DNA of 64,000 nucleotides from positions 186,001-250,000 of the forward strand of contig NZ_JACYHF010000005.1 in NCBI RefSeq assembly GCF_016482685.1. The letters run 5' to 3'. Both the position numbers and the translations under genes were made by a program. Positions 18,701 through 28,065 of the stretch are shown in pieces. How positions within the stretch are numbered: position 1 is the stretch's first letter; each line of letters begins with the position of its first letter. This DNA is from Streptomyces sp. DSM 110735. GTDB taxonomy: Bacteria; Actinomycetota; Actinomycetes; Streptomycetales; Streptomycetaceae. The notes under the pieces are model-generated. The model was not told the origin of the DNA and ran no database searches. It saw nothing but the letters and a program-made list of their open reading frames with translations.

Positions 18701-21700
18701 CGCCGCGGACAGGCGGCGCAGCACCGCCCGGTCGATCCGCCGTGCGTGCAGGCGGCGCAGATGACCGACGTGCGCGCCCTCGCCGTCGAAGAGGTCGAGC
18801 GAGCCCCAGAACTCGCCCTCGCCCAGCTCGAACTCGGCGACCCGGACCCAGACCTCCGCCAGACCCCCGACCCGTACCGAGAGGCGTTCTGCCTCGTAGG
18901 GCACGAAGGCGTCCTCGCTGCCCGGGTTCCGCAGCCGCTGGGTCATCAGGAACGACTGCATGGCGGAGTCCAGCAGCGCCGGATGCAGGGCGTAGTCGGC
19001 GGCGGACCGCCGCTCGCCGTCCGCCAGCGCGACCCTGGCCCACACCGTGCCGTCCGACTGCCACGCCTCCTTGACGCCCTGGAAGTTCGGTCCGAAGCCG
19101 TAACCGGCGGACGCCAGTTCCCCGTACAGCGCCGCGACGTCGAGGGGTTCGGCGTCCTGGGGCGGCAGCGCCCCGGCGGTGACGGTCGTGGCGCCCGCCT
19201 CCGTCGCGGGCGTGAGGGAGCCCTCGACGTGCAACTGCCATGTGCCGTCCCCGCCGTCGGGCGAGCTGTAGATCCTGACGGGACGGGAGCCGTCGGTCTC
19301 CGCGCCCACGGTGACCTGAAGACGTACGGGCGTGTCGGGGGTGATCGCGAGGGGCCAGGCGAACACCACGTCCGACACGTCCCAGTCGCCTTCGAGGGAC
19401 GCGTCCCCGGCCGCCCGTATCACCTCGAAGAACGCCGTGCCCGGGAAGAGGACGGTGTCCATCACCTGGTGCTCCCGCACCCAGGCGGGCCGGTCCGCCG
19501 CCACCACGTGGGTGAACAGGGACAGTTCGGTCCCGGCGATCTCCACACCGCCGCCCAGGAGCGGGTGCCCGGTGGGGTCCAGACCGGCGCCGGTCTCGCG
19601 GGCGAGCGGCGGCTCGAACCAGAACCGCTCCCGCTGGAAGGCGTACGTGGGCAGCGCCACCCGACCGCCGCCGAAGGGCGCGAAGTAGCCCTCCCAGTCG
19701 ACCGGGACGCCCCGTGCGTGCAGTTCGGCCAGGCTGCGCCGGACGACCGAGGCACCCTCTTTGCCCGGGGCGCAGGACGGCACCCACAGCAGCGGGCCCT
19801 CGTCGGCCAGGCAGAGCGCGCCCAGTCCCGACAGGACGGGCTGCGGACCGAGCTCCAGGAAGGTGTTCACCCCCTCGCGGCGCAGGGCGCTCATGCCGTC
19901 GGCGCAGCGGACCGTGTGCCGCACCTGGCGGACCCAGTAGTCGGCGTGCTCCAGTTCGCCCGGCGCGGCAGGCTCGCCGGTGAGGCTGCTGACGAGGGCG
20001 ATCTCGGCGGGGCGGAAGCGGACTGACTCCGCCACGGTCCGGAACTCGGCGAGCATCCCGTCCATGTGATGCGAGTGGAAGGCGTGGGACACCGTCAGCC
20101 GTGTGGCCCTGCGACCCCGCTCGGTGAAGTGCGCGGCGATCGCCTCGACGGCGTCGGTGTCACCGGAGACCACCGTCTGCGTCGGGGTGTTGAGTCCGGC
20201 GACGTCCAGCGTGCCGCGCAGCCCGAGGGCGTCGATGGCGCTCTCCACCTCCTCGCCGCCCGCTTCCAGCGACGTCATGGCGCCGCGGACGGGCAGGGAC
20301 TGCATCAGACGGCCGCGAGCCGCGACCAGGCGGCAGGCGTCGTCCAGGTCGAGGATGCCCGCGACATGGGCGGCGGCGAGTTCACCGATGCTGTGACCGA
20401 GCAGCAGCTCCGGGCGCACCCCCCAGCTCTCCCACAGCCGCCACAGCGCGACCTCCAGGGCGAACAGGGCGGGCTGGGTGAAGTCGGTGCGGTGCAGCAG
20501 GGCGGCGTCGGCGCTGTCCGGCTCCGCCCACATCACCTCCAGGAGGGGCTTCTCCAGTCCGGTGAAGCGGGCGGCGATCTCGTCGAGCGCCTCGCGGAAG
20601 ACCGGGTAGGTGGCGTAGACGTCCCTGCCCATGCCCGGAAGCTGGCTGCCCTGGCCCGTGAACAGCAGGGCGAGCCGGGGTTCCTCGGCGTGTGCGACGG
20701 TGCGCACCGCCCCGGCGGGCAGTTCGCCGGTGCGGGCGAACGCGGCCAGTTGGTCGAGGAGTTCGGCCCTCTCACCGACCTGGAGCACCAGTCGGCGCCG
20801 GTGGTGGCTGCGGGTGGTCGCCAGGGACCGGGCCACGTCGGCGAGGTCGTCCTCCGGGTGCCCGCTCAGGTGCAGGCGCAGGTTCTCCGCCTGCCGCCGC
20901 AGGGCGTCGTCGGTGTGGCCGGACACCACGACCGGCACCGTGGACGGCAGCGGCGCGGACGCGCGCGTCTCCACGGGTTCCGCGTCCGGTCGCGGCGGCT
21001 CCTCCACGACGACGTGGGCGTTGGTGCCGCCGATGCCGAACGAGCTGACCCCGGCGCGCCGCGGCACGTCCCCGGCGGGCCACGGCCGCTGCTCCTGGAC
21101 CAGCGCCATACCGGCGCCCTTCCAGTCGACGGCGGGGGTGGGTTCGGCGACGTGCAGGGTGCGGGGAAGGGTGTCGTGCCCCATGGCCAGGACGACCTTC
21201 ATCATGCCGGCCAGACCCGCGGCTGCCTGGGTGTGACCGAGGTTGGACTTGGCCGAACCGACCCACAGCGGCGCGTCGGCGGAGTGGCTGCCGCCGAAGA
21301 CCTCCGCGAGGGCGGTGCCCTCGATCGGGTCGCCCAGCCTGGTGCCGGTGCCGTGCGCCTCCAGGTAGTCGATGTCGTCCGGGCGCAGACCGGAGGCGGC
21401 CAGCGCGGCGCGGACGACCCGCTGCTGGGCGGGTCCGCTCGGCGTGGTCAGGCTGGCGCTCTGGCCGTCGTGGTTGACGGCGGTGCCGCGCAGCACGGCG
21501 AGGATCTGGTCACCGTCGCGCTGTGCGTCGGACATCCGCTTGAGGACGACCGTGGCGGCGCCCTCGCTCCAGCCCGTGCCGTCGGTGTCGGAGGAGAACG
21601 ACCGGCAGCGTCCGTCCTTGGACATGCCGCGCAGGCGGCTGAACTCGACGTGCAGTTCGGGGGTCAGCATCAGGCTCACACCGGAGGACACCGCGAGGTC

Positions 21701-24700
21701 GCACTCGCCGTTGCGCAGCGCGTTGCAGGCGAGATGGGTGGTGACCAGGGAGGAGGAGCACGCCGTGTCCACGGTGAGGGCGGGTCCCTGCAGACCGAAG
21801 ACGTACGACACCCGCCCCGACATGGTGCCGCCCATGGAACCCGAGCCCACATAGCCGTCGAGGTCGCTCAGTCCGCCGGACGTCGTGAGCCCGTACTCGC
21901 GCCACGCCGAGCTCTTGCCGATGCCGACGAACGTGCCGGTCTGACTTCCGCGCAGCCGGTCCAGGGTGTATCCGGCGCGCTCGAACGCCTCCCAGGCGGT
22001 CTCCAGGACCAGGCGCTGCATGGGGTCGAGCGCGCGCGCCTCGCGCGGCGCCATGCCGAAGAACGAGGCGTCGAAGAGGTCGATGTCACGGATGAAACCG
22101 CCCCGGGAGCAGTACGAGGTGCCCGCCGCCTCCGGGTCGGGGTCGTACAGCGCCTCGGCGTCCCAGCGGTCCTTCGGGACGTCGACGATCCCGTCTCCGC
22201 CGCGCTCCAGCAACTCCCAGTACTGCTCGGGGGTGTTGACGCCGCCGGGGAGACGGCATGCCATGCCGATGACGGCGATGGGTTCGTCGTCGGCGGCGCG
22301 ACCGCGGGCGGGCGCGCTCTCCTGCCGCGGTCGCGTGCCGTCGGTCAGGTAGGCGGCCAGGCCGCGGACGGTGAAGTGCTCGAAGAGCTTGGCACCGAGG
22401 ACGGGGCGTCCGAGGAGTTCCTCCAGTCGCGTCTGGACCCGGACGACCCGCAGCGAATTGCCGCCGATCTCGAAGAAGTTCTGGTTGACACCGATCCGGT
22501 CGTGACCGAGCACGTCCGACCAGATGGCGATGATGTCCCGCTCCAGCTCGGTGGCGGGCCTGGCGGTGGCGTCGACCTGCGCCACGGGGTCCGGCAGGGC
22601 GTTCTCGTCGACCTTGCCGTTCGGGGTCAGCGGAAGCTCGTCCAGCTCGACGAAGAAGTCCGGCACCATGTACGCCGGGAGCCGCTCGGCCAGCCAGGGG
22701 CGCAGCACGCGGTGCAGCGGGGGAGTGGACGGCGCGCCCGCCGCGGGCGTGTTGGCGTACCGGCGGAGGTCCTCGCGGGTGACCGCCGCGACGGGCCGCG
22801 GGCTGAGATCGGGGGTCTGGCCCGCTCGCCAGAACACCGCGTCGCACCGCCAGGTGTCGCCGGACCGGCTGGGCAGCAGCGCGAGTTCGAGACCCGCCTC
22901 GGCGGCGGCGTCGTAGAGGTCGACCGGGTCGGTCCAGGAGGTGGGCGCCGCCGGGACGCTGGTGCCCCGGGCCGCCAGGACCGGGGAGACCCGGCCGGAC
23001 ACCTCGGCCATGCGCCCGTTGGGGATGCCGTTCAGGCGCAGCGGCTGCTCGGTGACGGAGGTCAGCTCGGCGCGGAGCGCGGTCAGGTCGAGACCGTCGC
23101 GCTGCCAGTCCTTCTCCACCGCCGGGGTGACGGGCGGGGTGTCCTCGCCGATGTGCAGGGTGACGTCGTAGCGGTAGCGCGTCATCTCGTTGACGTGGCG
23201 CCCGTCGCGCAAGGTGACGTCGACGCGGCTGATCCGCGGGAACAACTGTCGCAGAGCGGCGAAGTACGCGTGGTCGAGGACCAGTTCGCGCTCCGCGCGG
23301 ATGCCCAGCTCGGTGCGGTGCGCCAGCTCCTCGGCGGAGGTCCCGCCCGCCTCGCCCTCCGCGCGGAAGTGCGCCACGTCGGCGTGGAAGACGTCGAGGA
23401 GCGACAGGTCGCGTACGTCGCCGAGGAACACCCGCCCGTGGGTGACCGCCTTCGTCGCCCATTCCAGGACCGAGGTCAGATAGTCCACGCCGGGGAAGTA
23501 CTGGGCGACCGAGTTGACGACCACTGTGTCGAAGGCGCCCTCGGCCACCTCGGGAAGGGCGTGGGCGGCGCGCTGCTCACAGGTCACGTGCGGCAGGGCG
23601 GTCAGATGCCGCCGGGTCGTCTCGACGGCGGCGGCGGAGGCGTCGACGGCGTGGTAACCGCGGCAGTGCGGCGCCAGTCCGAACAGCATGAGTCCGCTGC
23701 CGGAACCGATCTCGAAGACGTCCTGCGGCGCGTGGGAGAGGATGCGCCGCACGGAGCTTCGCTGCCAGTCGCGCATCTCCTCGTCCGTGAAGGGGAGACC
23801 GTCGTAACTGTTGTGCCAGCCCGCCAGGTTGAACGAGGCGTCGGTCGGCCCGGACGAGCCGTCGGCGGTGTCCGGACCGGCTTCGTAGGCGCGGTCCCAG
23901 GCAGCGGCCCACTCCGCCAGGGCGGTGCTCTGGTCCGCCTCGGCGGCGGACTCGCCGGTGGGCGCCGCGTCGCGCACGAGGTAGGCGGCCAGGTGATCGT
24001 CGCGGCCGACCACGACGGCGCGGCGCACCGCCTCATGGCGGACGAGGGCCGCCTCGACGTCGCCCAGTTCGATGCGGTGCCCGCGCAGTTTGATCTGGCG
24101 GTCGTTGCGGCCGAGGAGCGTCAGCCTGCCGGGTCCGGAAAAGCGCGCCAGGTCGCCGGTGCGGTAGAGGGCGCCCGGTCCGAAGGGGTTGTCCGGGAAG
24201 CGCAGCCGCGTCTGCCCGGGATCGCCGCGGTAGCCGCGCGCCACTCCGGCGCCCCCGACGCACAGCTCTCCGGGGAAACCGAGCGGTACCGGCGCGAGGT
24301 TCTCGTCGAGGACGTAGACCTGGGTGCGGTCGATGGGCTGTCCGATGAGAACCCCGGGCTCCTCCTCCCGGTCCGCCACCTCCCACGCCGTCGACCACAC
24401 GGTGGTCTCGGTGGGACCGTACATGTTCCACACCGCGCCACCGTCCGTGGCCGCGAGCAGCCGGTCGGCGAGGTCCCGGGACAGCGCCTCACCGCCGCAG
24501 AGGATCTTCTTCAGCGTGGGCGCGCCCCGCCAGCCCCCGTCCAGCAGCAACTGCCAGGTGGAGGGGGTGCCCTGCATCATGGTGATCGCGTGCCGCTCCA
24601 GCAGCCCGGAAAGAGCCTCGGCGTCCGCGGTCTCCTCGGCGCGGGCGACGACCGTGGTCGCGCCGCAGAGCAGGGGCAGGAACAGCTCCAGCACGGAGAT

Positions 24701-27031
24701 GTCGAACGACACGGTGGTGATCGCCAGCAGCCGGTCGGCCGGGGTGCACCCCGGGCGACGGCGCATGGCGGTCAGGAAGTTGCCCACCGCCCCATGGGTG
24801 ATCTCGACTCCCTTGGGGCGCCCGGTCGAGCCCGAGGTGTACAGGACGTAGGCGAGGTCCCCGGCGCCCGTCTCGACCGCGAGGTCGTCGTCGGCGCTCC
24901 GTTCGGCGCCCGCGTGAACGCTGACGCACCGGGTGTCCCGGGCGGCGAGGACGGCGGGCACGTCGTCGTCCGTGACGACGAGCACGGGGTCGGCGTCCTC
25001 CAGCATCTGGTGGACGCGTTCCGCCGGGAACTTCGGGTCGACGGGCACATAGGCGGCGCCCGTCTTCAGCACGGCCAGCAGGGCGACGACGAGGTCGGTC
25101 GAGCGGTTCAGGGCCACGCCGACCAGGTCGCCACGGTCCACGCCCCGGTCGGTCAGCGCGTGGGCGAGCCGGTTGGCGCGGGCGTTCAGCTCGGCGTAGG
25201 TGAGGCTGGTGTCGGCGCAGACCAGCGCGGTGTCCCCGGCGTGGTCGCGCGCCGCCTCCTCGAAGAGCCGGTGCAGTCCCCGCTCGGGGAGGTCCGCGGT
25301 GCCGGGCGCCGTGTCGTTGAACTCCTCGACGAGACAGGCGCGTTCGTCCAAGGTGAGAAGGTCGGCGTCGGCGGCGGGCCGCTCCATGGCGGCGGGGAGC
25401 CGGTCGCACCACGCGCCGAACTGGTCGGCCAGCCGGGCGACGTCCTCACCGGACAGGCGCGCGGCGTCGTGGTGGAAGGTGACGAGCGCACCCTCCCCGG
25501 CGCCGTCGACCTCGACATGCAGTTCCAGCCGGGGACGGTCGCCGTCGTGCCGCGGGGTGTCGCGGGCGCCCCAGGAGATCAGTACGTCCGGTGCCGACGC
25601 GCCGCCGGACCAGTGCTCCCGCAGCTCGTCGTCACGGCCGATGGCGTCGCGGCGTATCCAGCCCCGTTCCTGGCCGCGTGCGAACTCCTGCCGTACCGAC
25701 CGCAGGTTGTCGGCGACCGTGGCGTCGGCGTCGATGCGGCACGGCAGCGGAAGCCAGGCGGTGAACAGGTCCTTGTGCGCGGCGTCGACGCCCTCGCGGG
25801 GCGCCGCCATGGCGAGACCGACCTCCCGTTGGCTGCTTGCCCGCCCCAGGAAGACGCCCAGCGCACCGGCCACCTGGGCGGCGGCTTCGGCAGGCGTGTC
25901 CAGGTCGCCGCCACCCTCCGGAAGCGGAACGCGGCGGCGCACCGGGGCGGGGTCCGCCCCGGCGCGCGCCAGGGTCTCCGGGCGCGGCTGCGGATACGGG
26001 AGGCGGTAGGGGCTCTCGCCGCTTCGGATCAGGCGCTCGCGCCAGTGGCGGGCTGCCTGGGAAGCCCGGGTGCCCGCCTCCGTCAGGCGGGCGCTCGCGT
26101 CCTCGCCGGGGCTGGTCAGGACCGTGCCGGGACGGACGCCGTGGGCTGTCGTGACGGCGCCGACGGGGCGTTCCTCGCCCTCCAGGGTGCACAGGCGTGC
26201 CAGGGTGACGGTTCCGGCACCGGTGGCCACCCGCAGACCCGACGCGTCGTCGCAGCCGAGGACGGTACCGGGCGCGACGGCGTCGTCCGCGGCGCCGGTC
26301 TCCCAGCGGGCTGTCCGTACGGCGTAGAAGTGCCCGTCGAGCTCGATCTTGGGCCACACCAGCGGGCTCGCGAACGGACCGTGGTCGGTGGCCCGGACCA
26401 GGGCGGCGATGCGCTCGGCGGGACGGTTCCAGTCGATCAGCCCCTCGCCGGGGAACTGGGTGTGGCGCGAGAAGTAGCGGCGGTTCGCGGTGTCCTGAGG
26501 CGTCGAGGTCTCGCGACCCGCGGCGATCTCGTCCACCAGGTCGGCCACGCCCGCGACCGCCGCCTCGTCGCACTTCAGACCCAGCGAGAGCGCGGTGTCC
26601 TCGGGTCCGATCGCCACCGGTTGGCGCTTGAGCACGGCGCCGCCGTCGACCACCTGGTCCATGCGGTGCCAGGTGATGCCGTACTCCGTCGCGCCTTCGG
26701 CGACGGCCCAGGACGGCGTGTGCAGACCCGAGTACGCGGGGAGCGGTCCGTAGTGGTAGTTCACCGCCGCCCGCCTCGCACAGGCGAGCAGCGCGTCGGG
26801 CACCACCGCGTAGTTGCCGACGCTCAGCAGGAGGTCGCAGGACAGGTCCGGCGCGAGGGACACGGCTTCGGCGAGTTCGTGGTGGGGGATGCCCGCCTTC
26901 ACCGCCCAGGACCGGGCGGTGGCGTCGTCGGTCACCACGGCGGTGACGCGGTGCCCCCGCGCCACGAGCGCGGCACCGCAGCGAACGAGTACGCTCCCGC
27001 CACCGATCAGGACAGAACTCAAAAAGGTCAT
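15761..27031 (-). CDS. Hybrid NRPS-PKS: FT-C(partial)-A(Gly)-NMT-PCP-KS-AT-DH-KR-ACP-TD
   Basis: One 3756-residue synthase with two modules. Domains: formyltransferase 1-310 (NYH 91-93, D125); C-terminal half of a C domain 370-555 with no HHxxxDG; A domain 590-1480, whose specificity residues read DILQLGMVW, the glycine type; N-methyltransferase inserted in the A domain at 1050-1290 (EIGSGSG); PCP (S1526); KS (C1758, H1893, H1933); AT (GHSIGE S2214, HAFH, malonyl type); DH (H2521, D2688); KR (GGTGDLG, LDD, S3113, Y3126); ACP (S3293); thioester reductase 3395-3740 (GATGFVG, Y3552/K3556). Predicted product: N-formyl-N-methylglycine extended once, reduced and dehydrated, then released reductively as an aldehyde or alcohol (inference). 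ATG at 27031 follows GGAGG. The earlier in-frame start is rejected. Confidence 0.93.
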   Translation of the reverse strand: MTFLSSVLIGGGSVLVRCGAALVARGHRVTAVVTDDATARSWAVKAGIPHHELAEAVSLAPDLSCDLLLSVGNYAVVPDALLACARRAAVNYHYGPLPAYSGLHTPSWAVAEGATEYGITWHRMDQVVDGGAVLKRQPVAIGPEDTALSLGLKCDEAAVAGVADLVDEIAAGRETSTPQDTANRRYFSRHTQFPGEGLIDWNRPAERIAALVRATDHGPFASPLVWPKIELDGHFYAVRTARWETGAADDAVAPGTVLGCDDASGLRVATGAGTVTLARLCTLEGEERPVGAVTTAHGVRPGTVLTSPGEDASARLTEAGTRASQAARHWRERLIRSGESPYRLPYPQPRPETLARAGADPAPVRRRVPLPEGGGDLDTPAEAAAQVAGALGVFLGRASSQREVGLAMAAPREGVDAAHKDLFTAWLPLPCRIDADATVADNLRSVRQEFARGQERGWIRRDAIGRDDELREHWSGGASAPDVLISWGARDTPRHDGDRPRLELHVEVDGAGEGALVTFHHDAARLSGEDVARLADQFGAWCDRLPAAMERPAADADLLTLDERACLVEEFNDTAPGTADLPERGLHRLFEEAARDHAGDTALVCADTSLTYAELNARANRLAHALTDRGVDRGDLVGVALNRSTDLVVALLAVLKTGAAYVPVDPKFPAERVHQMLEDADPVLVVTDDDVPAVLAARDTRCVSVHAGAERSADDDLAVETGAGDLAYVLYTSGSTGRPKGVEITHGAVGNFLTAMRRRPGCTPADRLLAITTVSFDISVLELFLPLLCGATTVVARAEETADAEALSGLLERHAITMMQGTPSTWQLLLDGGWRGAPTLKKILCGGEALSRDLADRLLAATDGGAVWNMYGPTETTVWSTAWEVADREEEPGVLIGQPIDRTQVYVLDENLAPVPLGFPGELCVGGAGVARGYRGDPGQTRLRFPDNPFGPGALYRTGDLARFSGPGRLTLLGRNDRQIKLRGHRIELGDVEAALVRHEAVRRAVVVGRDDHLAAYLVRDAAPTGESAAEADQSTALAEWAAAWDRAYEAGPDTADGSSGPTDASFNLAGWHNSYDGLPFTDEEMRDWQRSSVRRILSHAPQDVFEIGSGSGLMLFGLAPHCRGYHAVDASAAAVETTRRHLTALPHVTCEQRAAHALPEVAEGAFDTVVVNSVAQYFPGVDYLTSVLEWATKAVTHGRVFLGDVRDLSLLDVFHADVAHFRAEGEAGGTSAEELAHRTELGIRAERELVLDHAYFAALRQLFPRISRVDVTLRDGRHVNEMTRYRYDVTLHIGEDTPPVTPAVEKDWQRDGLDLTALRAELTSVTEQPLRLNGIPNGRMAEVSGRVSPVLAARGTSVPAAPTSWTDPVDLYDAAAEAGLELALLPSRSGDTWRCDAVFWRAGQTPDLSPRPVAAVTREDLRRYANTPAAGAPSTPPLHRVLRPWLAERLPAYMVPDFFVELDELPLTPNGKVDENALPDPVAQVDATARPATELERDIIAIWSDVLGHDRIGVNQNFFEIGGNSLRVVRVQTRLEELLGRPVLGAKLFEHFTVRGLAAYLTDGTRPRQESAPARGRAADDEPIAVIGMACRLPGGVNTPEQYWELLERGGDGIVDVPKDRWDAEALYDPDPEAAGTSYCSRGGFIRDIDLFDASFFGMAPREARALDPMQRLVLETAWEAFERAGYTLDRLRGSQTGTFVGIGKSSAWREYGLTTSGGLSDLDGYVGSGSMGGTMSGRVSYVFGLQGPALTVDTACSSSLVTTHLACNALRNGECDLAVSSGVSLMLTPELHVEFSRLRGMSKDGRCRSFSSDTDGTGWSEGAATVVLKRMSDAQRDGDQILAVLRGTAVNHDGQSASLTTPSGPAQQRVVRAALAASGLRPDDIDYLEAHGTGTRLGDPIEGTALAEVFGGSHSADAPLWVGSAKSNLGHTQAAAGLAGMMKVVLAMGHDTLPRTLHVAEPTPAVDWKGAGMALVQEQRPWPAGDVPRRAGVSSFGIGGTNAHVVVEEPPRPDAEPVETRASAPLPSTVPVVVSGHTDDALRRQAENLRLHLSGHPEDDLADVARSLATTRSHHRRRLVLQVGERAELLDQLAAFARTGELPAGAVRTVAHAEEPRLALLFTGQGSQLPGMGRDVYATYPVFREALDEIAARFTGLEKPLLEVMWAEPDSADAALLHRTDFTQPALFALEVALWRLWESWGVRPELLLGHSIGELAAAHVAGILDLDDACRLVAARGRLMQSLPVRGAMTSLEAGGEEVESAIDALGLRGTLDVAGLNTPTQTVVSGDTDAVEAIAAHFTERGRRATRLTVSHAFHSHHMDGMLAEFRTVAESVRFRPAEIALVSSLTGEPAAPGELEHADYWVRQVRHTVRCADGMSALRREGVNTFLELGPQPVLSGLGALCLADEGPLLWVPSCAPGKEGASVVRRSLAELHARGVPVDWEGYFAPFGGGRVALPTYAFQRERFWFEPPLARETGAGLDPTGHPLLGGGVEIAGTELSLFTHVVAADRPAWVREHQVMDTVLFPGTAFFEVIRAAGDASLEGDWDVSDVVFAWPLAITPDTPVRLQVTVGAETDGSRPVRIYSSPDGGDGTWQLHVEGSLTPATEAGATTVTAGALPPQDAEPLDVAALYGELASAGYGFGPNFQGVKEAWQSDGTVWARVALADGERRSAADYALHPALLDSAMQSFLMTQRLRNPGSEDAFVPYEAERLSVRVGGLAEVWVRVAEFELGEGEFWGSLDLFDGEGAHVGHLRRLHARRIDRAVLRRLSAAGVDRFRFDVDWRHVDTGHVELGGAWGMLTPAGDVPWARETKTALARAGIQLIKVQDLADVEDLDGLVCLWDSDAPVPDQAHAFAAKALEQLREAVGSDFRAPLVWVTRRAVGAGADDPVSGPGAAPLWGLMRTALNEHPELDLRLIDIGDQEADRTALAAALMLEDEPECAVRDGEVLVPRLARSGEQAADSPEGFVRADGAVLVTGGTGDLGRRVARRLIGTHGVRDLVLTSRRGPQAPGAQDLVAELSELGATATVLTCDVADRDDVAAVLALFDEKRPLRGIVHAAGVLDDGLLTDLTPERLDSVFRPKVDGPWHLHELTRGMELDFFVLFSSVSGVMGTPGQGNYAAANAFMDALAHLRRAEGLPAASVAFGPWEGEGMAAGLGAFDLARFAQLGLDQLAPDEGLELLELASGSGLPLTVAAALDLDRVQRYFADRGGIPALFRALLDGDAGGGSAAGGGADLRKLLGEASPGEYAGVVLRTVRAEVARTLGFASPEAVGVDLPLRDIGFDSLSAVLMRNQLTNITGLALPARIAFDHPHLVALSEFLLEKLLESGLDAASGPAVATATGTGTGTRTRAVVTETDDAAGPDLTAARQGCLHPDLRFDNAAAPPVRPKAVFVTGATGFVGAHLLHELLASGVVAHCLVRADDDDRATRRLIGALDDYDLWREEFAPLLKPVVGDVGRPLFGLDERRFDELADQVDAICHSAALLDWMRPMSEYVGPNMVGTHEALRLASRGRGKAFHFISTFATLPRYLGYHVAEEAPEYGYQTSKWQAEMMVAAARRRGARASTYRLPYVGASTRTGRFRLDRGDFLHNLISGCLAMGSFPSLATDLTTVLPVDYLCRTVAAAVTDDLTRIGRDYDFVNSGAPDFDRFFAMVGATGGGAEIVPFDAWRQRALEFAAAHRASPLARIAALLDGLTAQGMVDMFAALPVGSDVFGAEDYPSPPLDETFVRTYVHRINTSDRAEDTTS

Positions 27032-27369
27032 TCCCGTGCCTCCCCCTGACGGACCATGCGGTCGTTGCGGTGAATGTGCGGCTGAATCCAGGTGTGGCGA
27101 GAACCGCCCAGCGGCTGACGTCCTGCTTTCCTGCTGCCTCGGAGACGGAACAGTCCTGTTGCGGACCCGAAAATACCGGCGGCAGGTCGAGGTGGCGCTG
27201 TCACATGAATCGACGACATGCGGGCGGGGAGCCCGTGAAGGAGGGTGGAGGAGGATCGGCTCCGAAGTGTTCGCCGAAAGAGTCGCGGGCGAAGGGGAAT
27301 TGCCCGGGGGCATTACCGCCTCCGGGCGCCGGCGTCCGTCGGAGAAGCTGGTTGATGTCTGTCGGGGAA
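27032..27369. other. Intergenic region with the promoter of the hybrid synthase operon
   Basis: A 338-base gap between the synthase and a hydrolase gene, both on the minus strand. It must hold the promoter of the 19-kb operon. A -10-like TATTTT on the minus strand within the locally AT-richer stretch at 27160-27180 is the only visible candidate. No GTCCCC-N6-GGGGAC operator is present. A 63-codon minus-strand frame (27028-27219) overlaps the synthase start and is not convincing. Confidence 0.4.
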
Positions 27370-27948
27370 CTACCCGACGCGGTCGAGGAAGTCGAGCACC
27401 CGCTTCGTGACCTGAGCCGTGGCGTGCTCGTCGTGCGTGGGCAGGCTGCTGTCGGTGAACAGATGCCGGTCACCGGGGTAGGTGAACAACTCGGCGTCCG
27501 CCGCCGATTCGACGAGTTCGCGGGCGGCGTCCACGTCGCCCTCCTCCGCGAAGAAGGGATCCGCGTCCATGCCGTGGATCTGGACGGGGAGGTTCTCGGG
27601 CCAGGTGTCGCCGTACTCCGACACCGGGAGACACGCCTCCAGCAGCAGCACGCCCCGCGCGCCGGGACGGGTCTGGGCCAGCTTCTGCGCGGGCAGGACG
27701 CCGAGCGAGAAACCGACGTAGACGAGGTCGGCCGGCAACCCCTGGGCGGCGGCGGTCCCGCGCTCGGCCACGGTGTCGATTCCCACCTCCTCGGCGTACT
27801 CCATGCCCTCGTCCAGAGAGGCGAACTGCCGTCCCTCGAACAGGTCGGGGGCGTGGACCGTGTGCCCCGCCTTCCGCAGCGTCTCGGTGAACTCCAGGAC
27901 ACCGGCGGTCAGTCCGTGTCCGTGGTGGAAAACCAGAATCTCAGCCAT
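27370..27948 (-). CDS. Dienelactone hydrolase family protein
   Basis: A 192-residue alpha/beta hydrolase of the dienelactone hydrolase family. The nucleophile elbow is GFSLG (a Ser rather than the Cys of classical DLH). The acidic member probably lies in MDADPFFAE and the histidine in PGDRHLFTD. The length is right for a single-domain cytosolic enzyme. The ATG at 27948 (MAEILVFHHG) is chosen because the strand begins there; a 16-residue upstream extension has no family support. The family is common in Streptomyces chromosomes, so this may be a housekeeping gene between two biosynthetic blocks. Confidence 0.8.
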   Translation of the reverse strand: MAEILVFHHGHGLTAGVLEFTETLRKAGHTVHAPDLFEGRQFASLDEGMEYAEEVGIDTVAERGTAAAQGLPADLVYVGFSLGVLPAQKLAQTRPGARGVLLLEACLPVSEYGDTWPENLPVQIHGMDADPFFAEEGDVDAARELVESAADAELFTYPGDRHLFTDSSLPTHDEHATAQVTKRVLDFLDRVG

Positions 27949-28065
27949 GTCGCTCTCTCCTCCGTGCTCCGGTGCCCGGGAGGCAGCGAAGCACAAGTAT
28001 CAGCCCACGTGCGGGGACACGAGGGGCTCAACGGGACGAATCCCCCCCCGGTGCGTACGGACGTG

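Noticed and set aside
15803..27049. Very long plus-strand open frames (about 1400 and 2300 codons) opposite the hybrid synthase
   Set aside because: They are antisense shadows of the synthase in GC-rich DNA. Their translations are Gly/Arg/Val-rich with no domain pattern, while the minus strand shows perfect NRPS and PKS motifs.
27028..27219. 63-codon minus-strand frame upstream of the hybrid synthase
   Set aside because: It overlaps the synthase start and promoter region, lacks a family match and is not needed to explain the sequence.
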